IMG/VR virus record: IMGVR_UViG_3300036791_000307
Span: 1 to 31,990 of that record
DNA: 31,990 nt
Direction: 5' to 3' (one strand)
Origin: a virus
Shown here piece after piece: positions 8,609 to 17,161 of the stretch (positions are counted from its first letter, which is position 1; each line of letters begins with the position of its first letter). The notes under the pieces were generated by a model. The model did no database searches. It was not told the DNA's origin and worked only from the letters and a program-made list of their open reading frames with translations. A program made the position numbers and the translations under genes.

Positions 8609-9292
8609 CTATTGCCCCGTATAAAATCCAATGCCGGGAATACCCCGGCCGATGTCGGAATATCGGGCTGAAAGTTGATTGGCGGCTGGCTTGAGATAGC
8701 CGGAGGCAAAGACACGCGCCGCCTCTTCCGGCGTCTTGGCGTTTTGTAGATTCTTCATCACATCGGCATATTGCGCATTACCGATCTCGCCCTTGAGCCG
8801 GCCGGCGACAAATCGTGTCTGCTCAAGCGGATCGTGCCAGACACCCGGAACCTCACGATTCCGCAAGTGCGCAGCCATTTGATTGTATTCGTCGCCACCT
8901 TCCTGGAACAGACCATGAGCGTAGTGGGCCTCGCCGCTGTAGCGCGGCTGATCGGCAACCCGCGAAGTCGGATCAAAGGCACTTTCCTTGCCGACATTAT
9001 AGAGAATGCCTGCAATGGCATTGTCGGAGAAGCCTTGCGCCCTCAATTCATTGGTGACCGTTTTAGCGACATCCTGATTGTTGTAGGAAGAACGTGAGAC
9101 CGTTGACGGTGTATAGGCCGATGCGGCGCTATCGGTAACAGGCGCCGTGCTGTCAGGGGGCGCCTGCGCAAGATTAGCCAGCATTTGGTTTTGCTGGCCC
9201 TGCTGTCCGATCTGGCCAAGCCTGGCCAGTGGTCCGAAATCAAAACTGCTGAAGGCCTGCTGATTCGGGAACGGGATCGGTGCGATCGCCAT
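8609..9292 (-). CDS. Virion-associated lysozyme-type protein (phage tail lysozyme domain)
   Basis: A 227-residue protein from the ATG at 9292; a start 15 bases upstream is possible, but the product beginning MAIAPIPFP matches its neighbour's N-terminus. From about residue 70, the stretch VTNELRAQGFSDNAIAGIL followed by NVGKESAFDPTS and AHGLFQEGG matches the Phage_lysozyme2 fold, with the Glu of GKESAF as probable catalytic acid. Such proteins open the peptidoglycan locally during genome injection. The stop of the preceding gene lies one base upstream of this ATG (bases 9294-9296). Confidence 0.85.
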   Translation of the reverse strand: MAIAPIPFPNQQAFSSFDFGPLARLGQIGQQGQQNQMLANLAQAPPDSTAPVTDSAASAYTPSTVSRSSYNNQDVAKTVTNELRAQGFSDNAIAGILYNVGKESAFDPTSRVADQPRYSGEAHYAHGLFQEGGDEYNQMAAHLRNREVPGVWHDPLEQTRFVAGRLKGEIGNAQYADVMKNLQNAKTPEEAARVFASGYLKPAANQLSARYSDIGRGIPGIGFYTGQ

Positions 9293-9293
9293 T

Positions 9294-10145
9294 TCAGAAT
9301 CCCACACCGTAATCGGCGGCGGTCAGACCGGGAAGCGGATTGGCAGAGCTGCCGCCATAGGCATTTGTAAACGGATTTCCCATTCCATAGGCCGGGTTAT
9401 TGCCTGCCAGTGTTCCGAGCAGCGATGAGCCGCCGCCGCTTCCGCCGCCGAACAGCGATCCGCCGAACGGATTGCCGCCAAGTCCGAGAGTGGCGAGCGA
9501 CAAACCGGCACCGAGCAAATTCTTGGCGCCCGCAGCTTCACCGGCTGCCTGCAGATTGTTGGCGCCAACAGTGGTGCCCATGACATTGCCATAGACGCCG
9601 GCCTGGTTGGTCCCGTAGTTTTGCGCCAGATTGGCGAGCGCATCGTATTGCTGGGTCTGCCCGGTGGCGGCGGCTCCGGTGACGCTGGCCCCCAAATTGG
9701 TGCCTGCCAGCAGATTTTTGACGTAATCCTGATAGGCGTTGCCGGTCACACCGGTCGAAGCCATCAGCGCCGCAATATCAGCGTTGCCACTGGCGCCCAT
9801 GCCGCCTGCCGCCTCCTGCCGCTGCACCGCCTGTAACGCACTGTCAAGCTGCGCCTTGTAACCGGGAGTTTGCATGAAGTTTTGCTGCGCCGCCGCCACC
9901 TGTTCCGGCGTGCCGACGCCGAGCGCAGCCATGTAGTTCGGCGCGCCGCTGGAAAGCGTTTGCCCTAGTTGCGCCAGCGGCGCGTAAGCCGAAACGCCCT
10001 GATTGATGGCGCCAGTGCCGGTGTTATAGGCCGAGGTTAGCGCGGTGTTGGCTTGGCCCTGATATTGATTGGCGGCAGCAATGTCCTTTTGCGCCGCTTC
10101 CTTTTCGGCGCCACCGCCGAACAGATCGGAAAGGAAACTTGCCAT
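9294..10145 (-). CDS. Internal virion/DNA-injection protein, Gly/Ala-rich
   Basis: A 283-residue protein starting MASFLSDLFGGGAEKEAAQKD. Central helical Gln/Ala-rich region; the C-terminal third (LGAGLSLATLGLGGNPFGGSL and on) is glycine-rich and hydrophobic, suited to membrane or tail-channel passage. The opening resembles P22 gp7-type injection proteins and many alphaproteobacterial phage virion proteins. First gene of the ejection block, just downstream of a terminator-like hairpin. The function is inferred from composition and order. Confidence 0.7.
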   Translation of the reverse strand: MASFLSDLFGGGAEKEAAQKDIAAANQYQGQANTALTSAYNTGTGAINQGVSAYAPLAQLGQTLSSGAPNYMAALGVGTPEQVAAAQQNFMQTPGYKAQLDSALQAVQRQEAAGGMGASGNADIAALMASTGVTGNAYQDYVKNLLAGTNLGASVTGAAATGQTQQYDALANLAQNYGTNQAGVYGNVMGTTVGANNLQAAGEAAGAKNLLGAGLSLATLGLGGNPFGGSLFGGGSGGGSSLLGTLAGNNPAYGMGNPFTNAYGGSSANPLPGLTAADYGVGF

Positions 10146-10161
10146 CGGTGCGCCTCACATC

Positions 10162-10185
10162 AAAACGGCGCCCGCAAAGGCGCCG
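10162..10185 (-). terminator. Probable rho-independent terminator (minus strand)
   Basis: Perfect 7-bp stem CGGCGCC/GGCGCCG with a six-base loop (10166-10185), followed on the minus strand by TTTT. It lies between the 58-residue gene and the ejection block and could attenuate late transcription. The U-tract is short, so partial termination is more likely than complete. Confidence 0.6.
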
Positions 10186-10213
10186 TGAAGATTTCTGTTC
10201 TCACAATTTGCCG

Positions 10214-10390
10214 TCAGGAAGCATCGCGCCTGAAAGGCGCGACTTTGCCGTCATCGCCATTTGATTTCTGTTGCTGGAATTGCTGGGCCATGGCCGCAAT
10301 GACCGGGCCAACATCCTTGTAGGGTTGCGTCGCAAGCATATCGACAATCTTGCTCCAAACAGTCTCGTCAAATTCGATTTTGAGGATCAT
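10214..10390 (-). CDS. Small hypothetical protein (58 aa)
   Basis: Translation from the ATG at 10390 gives 58 residues beginning MILKIEFDETVWSKIVDML, with a Gln-rich middle (MAQQFQQQKSN) and basic end, stopping at a TGA at 10214. The ATG overlaps the stop of the preceding gene (ATGA at 10387-10390), a strong sign of coupled translation. Probably one or two helices. It fills the gap before the terminator. Function unknown; small genes between tail fibre and ejection genes are common in this phage type. Confidence 0.65.
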   Translation of the reverse strand: MILKIEFDETVWSKIVDMLATQPYKDVGPVIAAMAQQFQQQKSNGDDGKVAPFRRDAS

Positions 10391-10656
10391 GGCTGCATCT
10401 TGTAAAGGTAGGATTTCTGGGTCGGCGACCCAGAATCAAAGGTGAACAGCATCTGCACAATCGCGTCGTGCGCGTTGGTCACATCCTGCTTGGTAATATC
10501 CGAGCGAATCTGGTTCGGGTTACCGGCGAAGTACCGATCGATCAGCGTTGGGTCTTGATCAATCTGATCGTTCTGCGTGCGCAGGGTCTGCATCATCTGC
10601 ACGAAACCTACGATGTTCTGCGAGTAGGTGTTCATGAAAGTAGTCGGGTTACTCAT
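10387..10656 (-). CDS. Hypothetical small virion-region protein
   Basis: An 89-residue protein (MSNPTTFMNTYSQNIVGFV and on), predicted mostly helical and Gln/Asp-rich, with no recognised motif. Coupled to both neighbours by four-base ATGA overlaps (10653-10656 and 10387-10390). The phase and tight packing support a real gene. A structural accessory or chaperone for the preceding fibre is possible but unsupported. Confidence 0.65.
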   Translation of the reverse strand: MSNPTTFMNTYSQNIVGFVQMMQTLRTQNDQIDQDPTLIDRYFAGNPNQIRSDITKQDVTNAHDAIVQMLFTFDSGSPTQKSYLYKMQP

Positions 10657-12341
10657 ACCAGTTGGACCTTTCTCAGTGTTCCGGCTGCATTATAGCAGAG
10701 CCAGGTATTGCCGCCGCTGGTGTCATTGATCAAACCCCAGGTGCCAGATGGCAGATCACCCACGACAGGAGCGCCCGCCTTCTGAAACCCATCAACTGCG
10801 ATAATCCGAATCGTGCCTGTGCCACCTGCCTGCGAGCCAATGTTGAAAATGTTGCTGTGAGGATTCCAGTCGAGAACGGCGCGTTCATAGTTGGTCGTAC
10901 CGGCGACACCGTTTTGCATATTGTAGATGTGCAATCCATTTGCCCCGGTGGCATTACCGACCTGGGTATTGGTATTCATCGACCAGACGGCACTGTGAGT
11001 GACGTTAAAGTCCAAGTTAAGGTTGAACCCACTTCCATCACTTATGGCGCAGGTGTAGCTGAAAGCCGTCGAAGAGGGACCGGAATATCCGCCAATCCAA
11101 ACGTTGTAGTTTGAAATACCAGTGACACTCGAACCACTATTGGTGCCGATAAATATATTTTTGTGCGTGCTTGTTCCAGCCGTAGCACCCAAAGAAAAAC
11201 CAGCTCCAATACCAATAGCAATATTACTGTCAGAGACACCGCCACCATTGCCGATATTGGAGAGGGAGGCAGCACCAATAGCGATTGTGCCCTGTGCCTG
11301 GGTTGTATTGCCCATAGTATTATAGCCGATCGCGAAGTTGTCCGAATTGGGACCAACACCGCCATGACCCAATTGACTCAACGCGTAGGTTCCGAGCGCT
11401 ACGTTATTGTAGTCCGACTGCGTGGACTGCAAAGCAAAGCTGCCGACCCCCACGTTCTGGTACGCGTTCGTTACGCTCGACAAGCAAAAATCACCCGTTC
11501 CGAAATTAGCGTACCCAGTCAGGGTCTTGTTGCCAGCATTGCCTTCGAACCAGTTATTGCCACTCGCATTCGGGATCGTGAAAATCGCCGGAACACCATT
11601 CAAATTATACGCGCTATTCATTGCTCCGGTATGGCCGACGCCCAGAACGTAGTTGGTATCATCCCAGAAGAAACTGGCGTTGTCCTGACCAAGGTTGCCA
11701 CCGGCATCGATGAACAGCACCGATCCCGGCGTACCACTGATAACCGCGCCACCGATCGCCATGCCACCACCACCGCCAGCAGGCGTGGCCCAAGTACCGT
11801 CACCACGCCAGAAGGTTGTGCTGGAAGCGCCAATAGAGGAATTCAGGTGTGAAATCGCAAGATTGCCGATGATGTCATTGGCAAGATCGACAGCGGAAAA
11901 TGTCGGAGGGCCACTGGCATTACCATGCAATAACGTCGTCGCGGTGCCAAGCGAGCCAAGAACCTTGATATCGTTGCCACCAGCACCGAGCACGATATCA
12001 TTCAGCGTCAACGCGCCACCAGTATTGGTAACGGTGCCGCCAGCATGCGTATCGACATACTGCTTTGTCGCCGTCCCCAGCGCAGTGGTTGGATCAGCCG
12101 CAAGAATAAGCGGGCCGGTCAATGTGCCACCGGCAAGATCGAGCGCCTTCGACCAGCCGAGATTTTTTCGCCCGTAAGTCGATCCGTCGTTCGGCGCTTC
12201 GGGAATACCGCCGCCACCGCCGCCGCCGCCGCCGGCGTTGATCAGGCGTTCGATGGTTTTCAGCTTTTCATACCAGATCGGATCAATCAAATTGTCCCTG
12301 GTTTGAATGGCGACGTTCTGGGCCGGTAATGTGACTGTCAC
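10653..12341 (-). CDS. Long tail fibre with polyglycine hinge and trimeric-adhesin head-type repeats
   Basis: A 562-residue protein starting with GTG at 12341 that overlaps the previous stop (GTGA). Residues 37-45 are nine glycines. Residues about 71-97 (LAGGTLTGPLILAADP, then GTATKQYVD) are the common tail-fibre repeat. From about residue 310 come repeated NVALGTYAL, NFAIGYNTM, TIAIGAASL and NIAIGIGAG units, the pattern of left-handed beta-roll head repeats in YadA-type trimeric adhesins. The C-terminus (LPSGTWGLINDTSGG) is a typical fibre end. Adhesion to the host surface is inferred. Confidence 0.85.
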   Translation of the reverse strand: MTVTLPAQNVAIQTRDNLIDPIWYEKLKTIERLINAGGGGGGGGGIPEAPNDGSTYGRKNLGWSKALDLAGGTLTGPLILAADPTTALGTATKQYVDTHAGGTVTNTGGALTLNDIVLGAGGNDIKVLGSLGTATTLLHGNASGPPTFSAVDLANDIIGNLAISHLNSSIGASSTTFWRGDGTWATPAGGGGGMAIGGAVISGTPGSVLFIDAGGNLGQDNASFFWDDTNYVLGVGHTGAMNSAYNLNGVPAIFTIPNASGNNWFEGNAGNKTLTGYANFGTGDFCLSSVTNAYQNVGVGSFALQSTQSDYNNVALGTYALSQLGHGGVGPNSDNFAIGYNTMGNTTQAQGTIAIGAASLSNIGNGGGVSDSNIAIGIGAGFSLGATAGTSTHKNIFIGTNSGSSVTGISNYNVWIGGYSGPSSTAFSYTCAISDGSGFNLNLDFNVTHSAVWSMNTNTQVGNATGANGLHIYNMQNGVAGTTNYERAVLDWNPHSNIFNIGSQAGGTGTIRIIAVDGFQKAGAPVVGDLPSGTWGLINDTSGGNTWLCYNAAGTLRKVQLV

Positions 12342-13738
12342 CGCAGCACATCCGAAAGCATGTCGGCACCCATGAAAGCAAAGTTGAGACCGGCTGATTC
12401 ATCGAAGCGCCAGCGCACGCCTTCGATCTGTGCCTGCCCCCAGATCGAGGCCCTGGCGCGTCGGGTGGTGATCGATTGCATGCCCACCGGCACTGCCCTC
12501 GGATTGCCCCAGGATTGCCCGCCGTTGCGCGACATCGAGATTTCCACCATGGCATTGGTTTCGTCGGGATCATGGCCCAGCGCGCTTGACACACCTTTGG
12601 TCATGTAGAGTTCGATCGAATTGATCCTGACCGAGCGCGGAAACGCGCCGATCGGGCCGGTCTCGATCCGCATTCGCAACGGACTGCCAGCTTCATTGCG
12701 CACCCTGCCGTCAAGCTTCAGCAGCGATGCCGTCAAAGTATCGCCGCACAGCCAGTTGCCGAACACATTGATCGGCTGATAGCCGCGCCACCAAGTTTGC
12801 AAATAGGATTGCCGTTCATGCCACGACTGCAGGGTGGTGTCGTATTCCCAGCACCATGTCGGAGATTGCACCACCACCATGCCGTGACCGCGAGACACAT
12901 AGACACCGACTGATATCTTGGTCTTGTCCGGCTCTGCCTCGATTAGAATGTCGAGATCGGGGACCGAGATCGGCGTCGGGGTGTAAGTGGTCAGGGTCGA
13001 AACCTTGTTGTCATCGCCAATGAAGAAAATTCCCTTGCCCCAGCCATCCTCGTTGCCGGCAATCGCCGAAGGGCCGGGAATACCGCGCCAGATCGTCGAG
13101 ATATAGGAGAACGGATAGCCGGTCGAATTGACCGGTGGTCCCCACACTTCGAGGGTGTTGGCGCCAGCCAGCAACAATTGACCATTACCGAGCGGGATCG
13201 GTCGATACAGCGCATCCGCCTTGCTTTGCGCAGTAGCAAAATTGATTGAATTGATGTTGGTTGAATTGACATCCGAGGCACGTGTGGTGCCGTCACCATA
13301 AGTAAACAGGAAAAATCCACTCATGAACACGACGCTATCCGGAGAGCCGACAACACCGCCCGGATAGTTGGCAACCCCGGTGCCGCTGACGACAACAAAG
13401 GCGCCAAGCCCCGGCGAAACAATGACGACATCCGGCGGCGTATTCTGGTTGGCAGCACACCAGCAGAATTGCGTGCCGGGAATACTCCCGGTTTGGGCTG
13501 TGCCTGCACCGCCGGATGAAGTCCAGGTATAAACCGTGGTGCCAAACACGCCATAGAACAGGCCAGCCGCGAATACGCCACCGCGATAGGTGCCGCTGGG
13601 CACAGTCCCCCATACCGAAAGTCCCGGCACCCGCCAATAGGCGTTGGGCTTGCCGGCGCTTTGTGCCAAAGGCTCAGGATAGCAATTGATCAGCCTGCCG
13701 CCCGCAACCTGCGGCGCCTGGCCCGGCGTGGTCAGCAT
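12338..13738 (-). CDS. P22 gp10-like packaged-DNA stabilisation (tail accessory) protein
   Basis: A 466-residue protein, similar in length to P22 gp10 (about 470). It opens with a LINCYPEPL motif after a short loop and has repeated beta-propeller-like strands. Near the end a segment like ISMSRNGGQSWGN plus VRWRF matches the C-terminal pattern of the phage stabilisation family. It plugs the portal after packaging and links head to tail. It follows the gp4-like gene, as in P22. The ATG at 13738 lacks a good ribosome site: a strong GAGGAGG lies about 28 bases upstream and is cut off by an in-frame TAG, so the true start is uncertain. Confidence 0.8.
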   Translation of the reverse strand: MLTTPGQAPQVAGGRLINCYPEPLAQSAGKPNAYWRVPGLSVWGTVPSGTYRGGVFAAGLFYGVFGTTVYTWTSSGGAGTAQTGSIPGTQFCWCAANQNTPPDVVIVSPGLGAFVVVSGTGVANYPGGVVGSPDSVVFMSGFFLFTYGDGTTRASDVNSTNINSINFATAQSKADALYRPIPLGNGQLLLAGANTLEVWGPPVNSTGYPFSYISTIWRGIPGPSAIAGNEDGWGKGIFFIGDDNKVSTLTTYTPTPISVPDLDILIEAEPDKTKISVGVYVSRGHGMVVVQSPTWCWEYDTTLQSWHERQSYLQTWWRGYQPINVFGNWLCGDTLTASLLKLDGRVRNEAGSPLRMRIETGPIGAFPRSVRINSIELYMTKGVSSALGHDPDETNAMVEISMSRNGGQSWGNPRAVPVGMQSITTRRARASIWGQAQIEGVRWRFDESAGLNFAFMGADMLSDVLR

Positions 13739-13775
13739 CGGAAAGGGATGTCGGTAATTTGCCTACCTCCTCAAA

Positions 13776-14120
13776 TTAGAAATAATAGGCCACAAGCGGT
13801 TCATAGGTCGGCGTCTGCGCCACCAGATAACGCAGGCGCCGTTCCAGCGGTTCAACCATGCTGCCGTAATCAAGCGGCACGTTGGAAAACGCCGACGACG
13901 CCCGTGCTGCCGTCAACGAGGCGATGCATTCATAGGCAAAATCAGGAATTTGATCGCGGTCGCCGATGTAAAGGATTTTCTGGGTTTCGGCCAGCGTGGC
14001 ATCGAGTGCGTCGGAAATGGTGTCGTGCTCGACCGCTCCCAGGCTTTCGCCAGGCACCCACTTGCCGAGGTCCGACGCTGCCTTGTTGATGACCTGTTCT
14101 GAGGTGTAGGTGGTCGGCAT
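13776..14120 (-). CDS. P22 gp4-like head-completion/tail adaptor protein
   Basis: A 114-residue, mostly helical protein. The pattern VINKAASDLGKWVPGESL, then a second helix DALDATLAETQKI, then an Ala-rich helix and a final RRLRYLV stretch resembles the portal-binding gp4/gp6-type adaptor family that closes the filled head. It sits directly before the gp10-like gene as in P22. A strong ribosome site (GGAGGGG three bases before the ATG) is present, and two copies of the bulged hairpin lie 26 bases upstream. Homology is inferred from helix pattern and order. Confidence 0.65.
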   Translation of the reverse strand: MPTTYTSEQVINKAASDLGKWVPGESLGAVEHDTISDALDATLAETQKILYIGDRDQIPDFAYECIASLTAARASSAFSNVPLDYGSMVEPLERRLRYLVAQTPTYEPLVAYYF

Positions 14121-14145
14121 TTACCCCTCCAAAAACAAAGAGCTG

Positions 14146-14185
14146 GGTATCGCAAACGCGAACCTGGGTATCGCAAACGCGAACC
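14146..14185 (-). repeat. Two tandem copies of the bulged-base hairpin element
   Basis: Plus-strand copies GGTATCGCAAACGCGAACC at 14146-14164 and 14167-14185 (21-bp period). Each folds as GGT-(A)-TCGC / GCGA-ACC with a four-base loop. They belong to the same family as 16220-16240 and 22579-22746 and lie in the gap just upstream of the gp4-like gene's ribosome site. Function unknown; RNA regulation or a REP-type mobile repeat are options. Confidence 0.8.
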
Positions 14186-14190
14186 TGGGA

Positions 14191-14424
14191 TTACCGGCTC
14201 TTGGCTTCGTGCTTGGCTTCATGCTTTTCGTCGGGATGCGGCTTGGCCGAATCAACGTCGGTCGGCTTGCTGCATTCAAAAAATCGATTGCGCTGCAACC
14301 GTTTCAGAATCGGTTCCTCCACTTCGACTTCTTCGGCCTTGCCGTCATAAAAGGTATGACCGAAGATTTCGACCATTTTGCTGTCGCCCTTCGGCGCGTG
14401 ATAGGTCACAGAGAGCTTTTTCAA
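14191..14424 (-). CDS. Small hypothetical head-region protein with charged tail
   Basis: The best start is a TTG at 14424, because a full GGAGG (14430-14434) sits five bases before it; starts further upstream (ATG 14466, TTG 14475) have no ribosome site. The 77-residue product begins LKKLSVTYHAPKGDSKMVEIFG and includes GKAEEVEVEEPILKRLQRNRFF, followed by a C-terminal His/Glu/Lys repeat (DEKHEAKHEAKSR). It resembles small proteins next to capsid genes in many phages, but no family is named. Two hairpin repeats follow its stop. Confidence 0.65.
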   Translation of the reverse strand: MKKLSVTYHAPKGDSKMVEIFGHTFYDGKAEEVEVEEPILKRLQRNRFFECSKPTDVDSAKPHPDEKHEAKHEAKSR

Positions 14425-14479
14425 CGGAACCTCCGATAGGTGAGTATTCTTTACGCTTTGTTTCATATGGAACAATTGC

Positions 14480-14908
14480 TTATGGATCGGCGATGAAGCC
14501 CTCCAGGTAGAAATTGGTGATGGCGCCCGCCACCGCCGTGGTCGGCGCCGCCGTGACCGTCATCAGGATTTCGGTGTCGGTGCTGTATTTGAAGTAAGCC
14601 GCGCCAGCCGCCAATGCACTGACCGTGCCACCGGGCGACCTTCCAACCGTCGAGTTCGCCACCAGCCGCGCCGGGGTAGCCGAATCGCCGATCGAGAACG
14701 TCATTGCCGCGCCGCTGTCCAGCGTCGGGATGGTGGCGTTGATGCCGGTGACGGTAAAGCCTCTCGGCACGAAGCCGAGCGAGACCACGTTGTTCAGGGT
14801 CAGGTCCGTGGTGACGACGGAAAGCGAGGCCGAGCCGAACACTTTACGGGTGCGAGCGAAGCCTTGTGAACCAGCCAACGGCTGGCTCCACAATTTGCGA
14901 GGTGCCAT
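14480..14908 (-). CDS. Probable capsid-associated (decoration-type) protein
   Basis: A 142-residue beta-rich protein from the ATG at 14908, preceded by AGGGAT; an upstream ATG at 14956 would add 16 residues but overlaps the terminator. Ala/Thr/Val-rich strands (GFVPRGFTVTGINATIPTL, GAAYFKYSTDTEILMTVTA) suggest a small jelly-roll or beta-sandwich. It follows the capsid gene after a terminator, a typical position for head decoration or fibre-like proteins. Function by position only. Confidence 0.65.
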   Translation of the reverse strand: MAPRKLWSQPLAGSQGFARTRKVFGSASLSVVTTDLTLNNVVSLGFVPRGFTVTGINATIPTLDSGAAMTFSIGDSATPARLVANSTVGRSPGGTVSALAAGAAYFKYSTDTEILMTVTAAPTTAVAGAITNFYLEGFIADP

Positions 14909-14945
14909 TGTTGTGATCCCTATGGTTAAAGGACGGTTGGGTTGA

Positions 14946-14979
14946 GGAAAAAACAAAAAGGCCCGGCTTGCGCCGGGCC
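14946..14979 (-). terminator. Rho-independent terminator after the capsid gene
   Basis: Eight-bp GC-rich stem GGCCCGGC/GCCGGGCC at 14960-14979, followed on the minus strand by TTTTTGTTTTTT. It starts eight bases beyond the capsid stop. Canonical terminator shape; it would lower expression of genes downstream of the major capsid protein. Confidence 0.85.
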
Positions 14980-14986
14980 GTCTGAC

Positions 14987-16189
14987 TTAGCTGGGTTGCC
15001 CACCGGGAGGTGCGGCGACGAAACCTGTCACCATGCCCCAGTCAACGAGATCGCCGGCAGTAGCGCCAACCACCGTCTGCGGTGCCTTGGCGATCTTGCC
15101 GACGCCATACTGCACTTCAATGCCGAGACCGGTGACAAACTCATAATCACCGTCCTCCAATGAAGTCGGGCGCGGCATCTGGCCCATCGCGTAAGCGAGT
15201 GCCGCCTGACCGCAGAGAAAGAACGGTTCGACATCGACGCTTGCAACACCGGCACCCTTGTAGATCAGCCGCGAGGTAATTTCGGGGATGTTCTTGTAGA
15301 GAATACCGTCATAGAGCAAGGCGCCGCCGGTGAAGATCGGATTCGATTTGGTTGCATTGGTCTCACGGGCACGGGCGTCGCGGTTGGCCTGGTACATGGT
15401 CGGATCGGCCTGCAACGAAGCAAAGGCACGATCGCCGAGGAAACACACATACATTTCCTCGTCCAGTTCCTCCATTTCCCATGGCGTGATCTTCGGCCTG
15501 CCGTTGTAGTTGCCGGGAATGTTGGGATCATACCCGGTTTGCTTGGCCTGCATTTTACACAGCGAGCCGATCGCCGCCGACATCTGGTCATCGGTGGCGT
15601 CGAGAGTGGCAATCGCGGTTGCGAATGTGGTGGAATAGTTCGCCAGCGTGTTGCCGAACACCACACGATCGGAATTCGCGGTGACCCAGGAGTTTTGCTG
15701 TGCCGTGGTCGAGAGGCTCCACTTCACGCCATTGACGCGATTGCCGGGCGCGGTGAAGCGGTTGGGCTGGATCGAGGCGGTCGGGATCGCCAGCAGACCA
15801 TCAACCAGATCGTCGCGGATGATGCGGCGCGACCAGCCGCGCAACAGATTGCGCGCGGTGGAGCGAACATCGAACGAACTTTCCTTGTTGACGGCGCGGG
15901 TATTGGCGACGGCGTTTCTTCCCCAGTCCGCCCAGATCGGAAAGCCGTAGCTGTCCAGTTGTTCCTCACTGCCTCTTAGCGTACCGACACCGACACCCAG
16001 CCCGGTCATTTGATTGACCAGCGGCACGTTGATTTCCTTGCCGTTGGCTTCAAGGTCGGCCATCCGAACGATCACCGAGGTTGAGGTGTCGCCCATGAAG
16101 GGATCGAAACGACTACGCCTTAGAAAGTCCGAAATAACCTGCCTTCTGAATTTGATGAGTTCATTGTTGACATGATTACTGGTGAACAT
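14987..16189 (-). CDS. Major capsid protein, N4 gp56 family type
   Basis: A 400-residue protein. The segment SVIVRMADLEANGKEINVPLV, then GTLRGSEEQLDSYGF and a DWGRNAV block, matches the start of the N4-gp56 / Phage_capsid_3 family, an HK97-fold coat protein. The helical middle (RNLLRGWSRRIIRDDLVDGLL) and C-terminal beta-rich part (LGIEVQYGVGKIAK) also fit. Flanked by scaffold and decoration-type genes. Good ribosome site (AGAGGTG), a family hairpin about 31 bases upstream and a strong terminator directly after, consistent with high expression. Confidence 0.88.
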   Translation of the reverse strand: MFTSNHVNNELIKFRRQVISDFLRRSRFDPFMGDTSTSVIVRMADLEANGKEINVPLVNQMTGLGVGVGTLRGSEEQLDSYGFPIWADWGRNAVANTRAVNKESSFDVRSTARNLLRGWSRRIIRDDLVDGLLAIPTASIQPNRFTAPGNRVNGVKWSLSTTAQQNSWVTANSDRVVFGNTLANYSTTFATAIATLDATDDQMSAAIGSLCKMQAKQTGYDPNIPGNYNGRPKITPWEMEELDEEMYVCFLGDRAFASLQADPTMYQANRDARARETNATKSNPIFTGGALLYDGILYKNIPEITSRLIYKGAGVASVDVEPFFLCGQAALAYAMGQMPRPTSLEDGDYEFVTGLGIEVQYGVGKIAKAPQTVVGATAGDLVDWGMVTGFVAAPPGGQPS

Positions 16190-16219
16190 GGCCGTACACC
16201 TCTACGGGTGCGCGGCGCA

Positions 16220-16240
16220 GGTATTTGCAACAGCAAAACC
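16220..16240 (-). repeat. Single copy of the bulged-base hairpin element
   Basis: The stem is GGT-(A)-TTTGC paired with GCAAA-ACC around an AACA loop (plus-strand reading). It lies exactly between the scaffold stop and the capsid leader. Relative to the 14146 and 22579 copies the inner stem has changed on both sides, which preserves pairing. In the transcript (minus) direction the bulged base is a U near the 3' side. Confidence 0.8.
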
Positions 16241-17071
16241 CTAAGAGCGCCGCTTGGCTGATACGGCTGCCCGAAACAAAGCTTCGTCTGAGGCTTCGGT
16301 GATACCCTCATCCCCGCCCGCCGCTCCGATATCGGATAGCGATGGCAACGTGGGGACTTTCGATTGTGTGACCGGCGCGCGATTGATCATTGATCCGCTC
16401 GCCGCCGCCTGACCCTTGAGAGCCTCAAGCGCCTGTTTGAGAAAATCAGGGTTCTTGAGCGCTTCCTGCAACGTGCGCTGATTGTACTGTTCGAGATCGC
16501 CGCCAATGGTGTTGAGGGTTTCCCGTTCGACAAACCATCGGGTAATGAGGCCGTAGGGATCGGGGTGCCTCAATGCGGCTTCGTGCAGAGCTTTGGCGTT
16601 CGGATCGCCTGCCCATAGACCTTGCTGCAAGGCAGAGCGTGCCGCGTCGACTCGCTCCGGGCCGTAATGGCTTGCCGCGTATTGAGCACTTGCGTTCTCT
16701 CGCGTCAGTTGCAATTCGGCACGGATTTCGTTGAGTAGCGGCGAAACCTCCTGTTGCACAAAGGCAGAGGGGTTATCGAACACATCGAGCTTCTGTTGCG
16801 GTTGCGGTTTCGGCTGCACCTCAAAGGCGGCCAGCCGTGCCCGCAATTCATCCCGCTCCCGTTCCAATCGCCGCCTTGCTTCGCTTTCCTCGCGAAGTCG
16901 CGCCGAAGGAACCGGTGCCTCAACCTCCGGCTTCGGTTCGGTTTCCTGCTTTACTTCCGGCTTGGCATCCGGCCTGATTTCAGGATTTTCGAACCGATCC
17001 AGCGTTGGCGCGTCCAGCGCTTCTCGAAACAATGATACATCAGGTGCTTGACCTTGGGTGGTGTCACTCAA
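16241..17071 (-). CDS. Probable scaffolding protein
   Basis: A 276-residue protein. A TTG at 17071 is preferred because GGGGAG precedes it by seven bases and the product begins MSDTTQGQAPDVS; an ATG at 17089 has no ribosome site. Acidic Pro/Glu/Lys-rich N-terminus (about residues 35-55), then a charged coiled coil (RLREESEARRRLERERDELR), a helical middle and a basic C-terminus (AAVSAKRRS). A disordered acid part, coiled coil and basic end, located right before the capsid gene, is the hallmark of phage scaffolds that guide procapsid assembly. Confidence 0.8.
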   Translation of the reverse strand: MSDTTQGQAPDVSLFREALDAPTLDRFENPEIRPDAKPEVKQETEPKPEVEAPVPSARLREESEARRRLERERDELRARLAAFEVQPKPQPQQKLDVFDNPSAFVQQEVSPLLNEIRAELQLTRENASAQYAASHYGPERVDAARSALQQGLWAGDPNAKALHEAALRHPDPYGLITRWFVERETLNTIGGDLEQYNQRTLQEALKNPDFLKQALEALKGQAAASGSMINRAPVTQSKVPTLPSLSDIGAAGGDEGITEASDEALFRAAVSAKRRS

Positions 17072-17161
17072 TTGAAGTCTCCCCGGCATTGTCGTGAGCC
17101 GGCGACGTGGCCGCGATTTCGCTTACGGCGGGCGTGGCTGATCGATCCCCGGTCAACAGGG

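Noticed and set aside
12208-12237. CCG-rich run in the fibre gene as a phase-variation switch
   Set aside because: The repeat unit is a triplet within a polyglycine hinge, so length change would not shift the frame.
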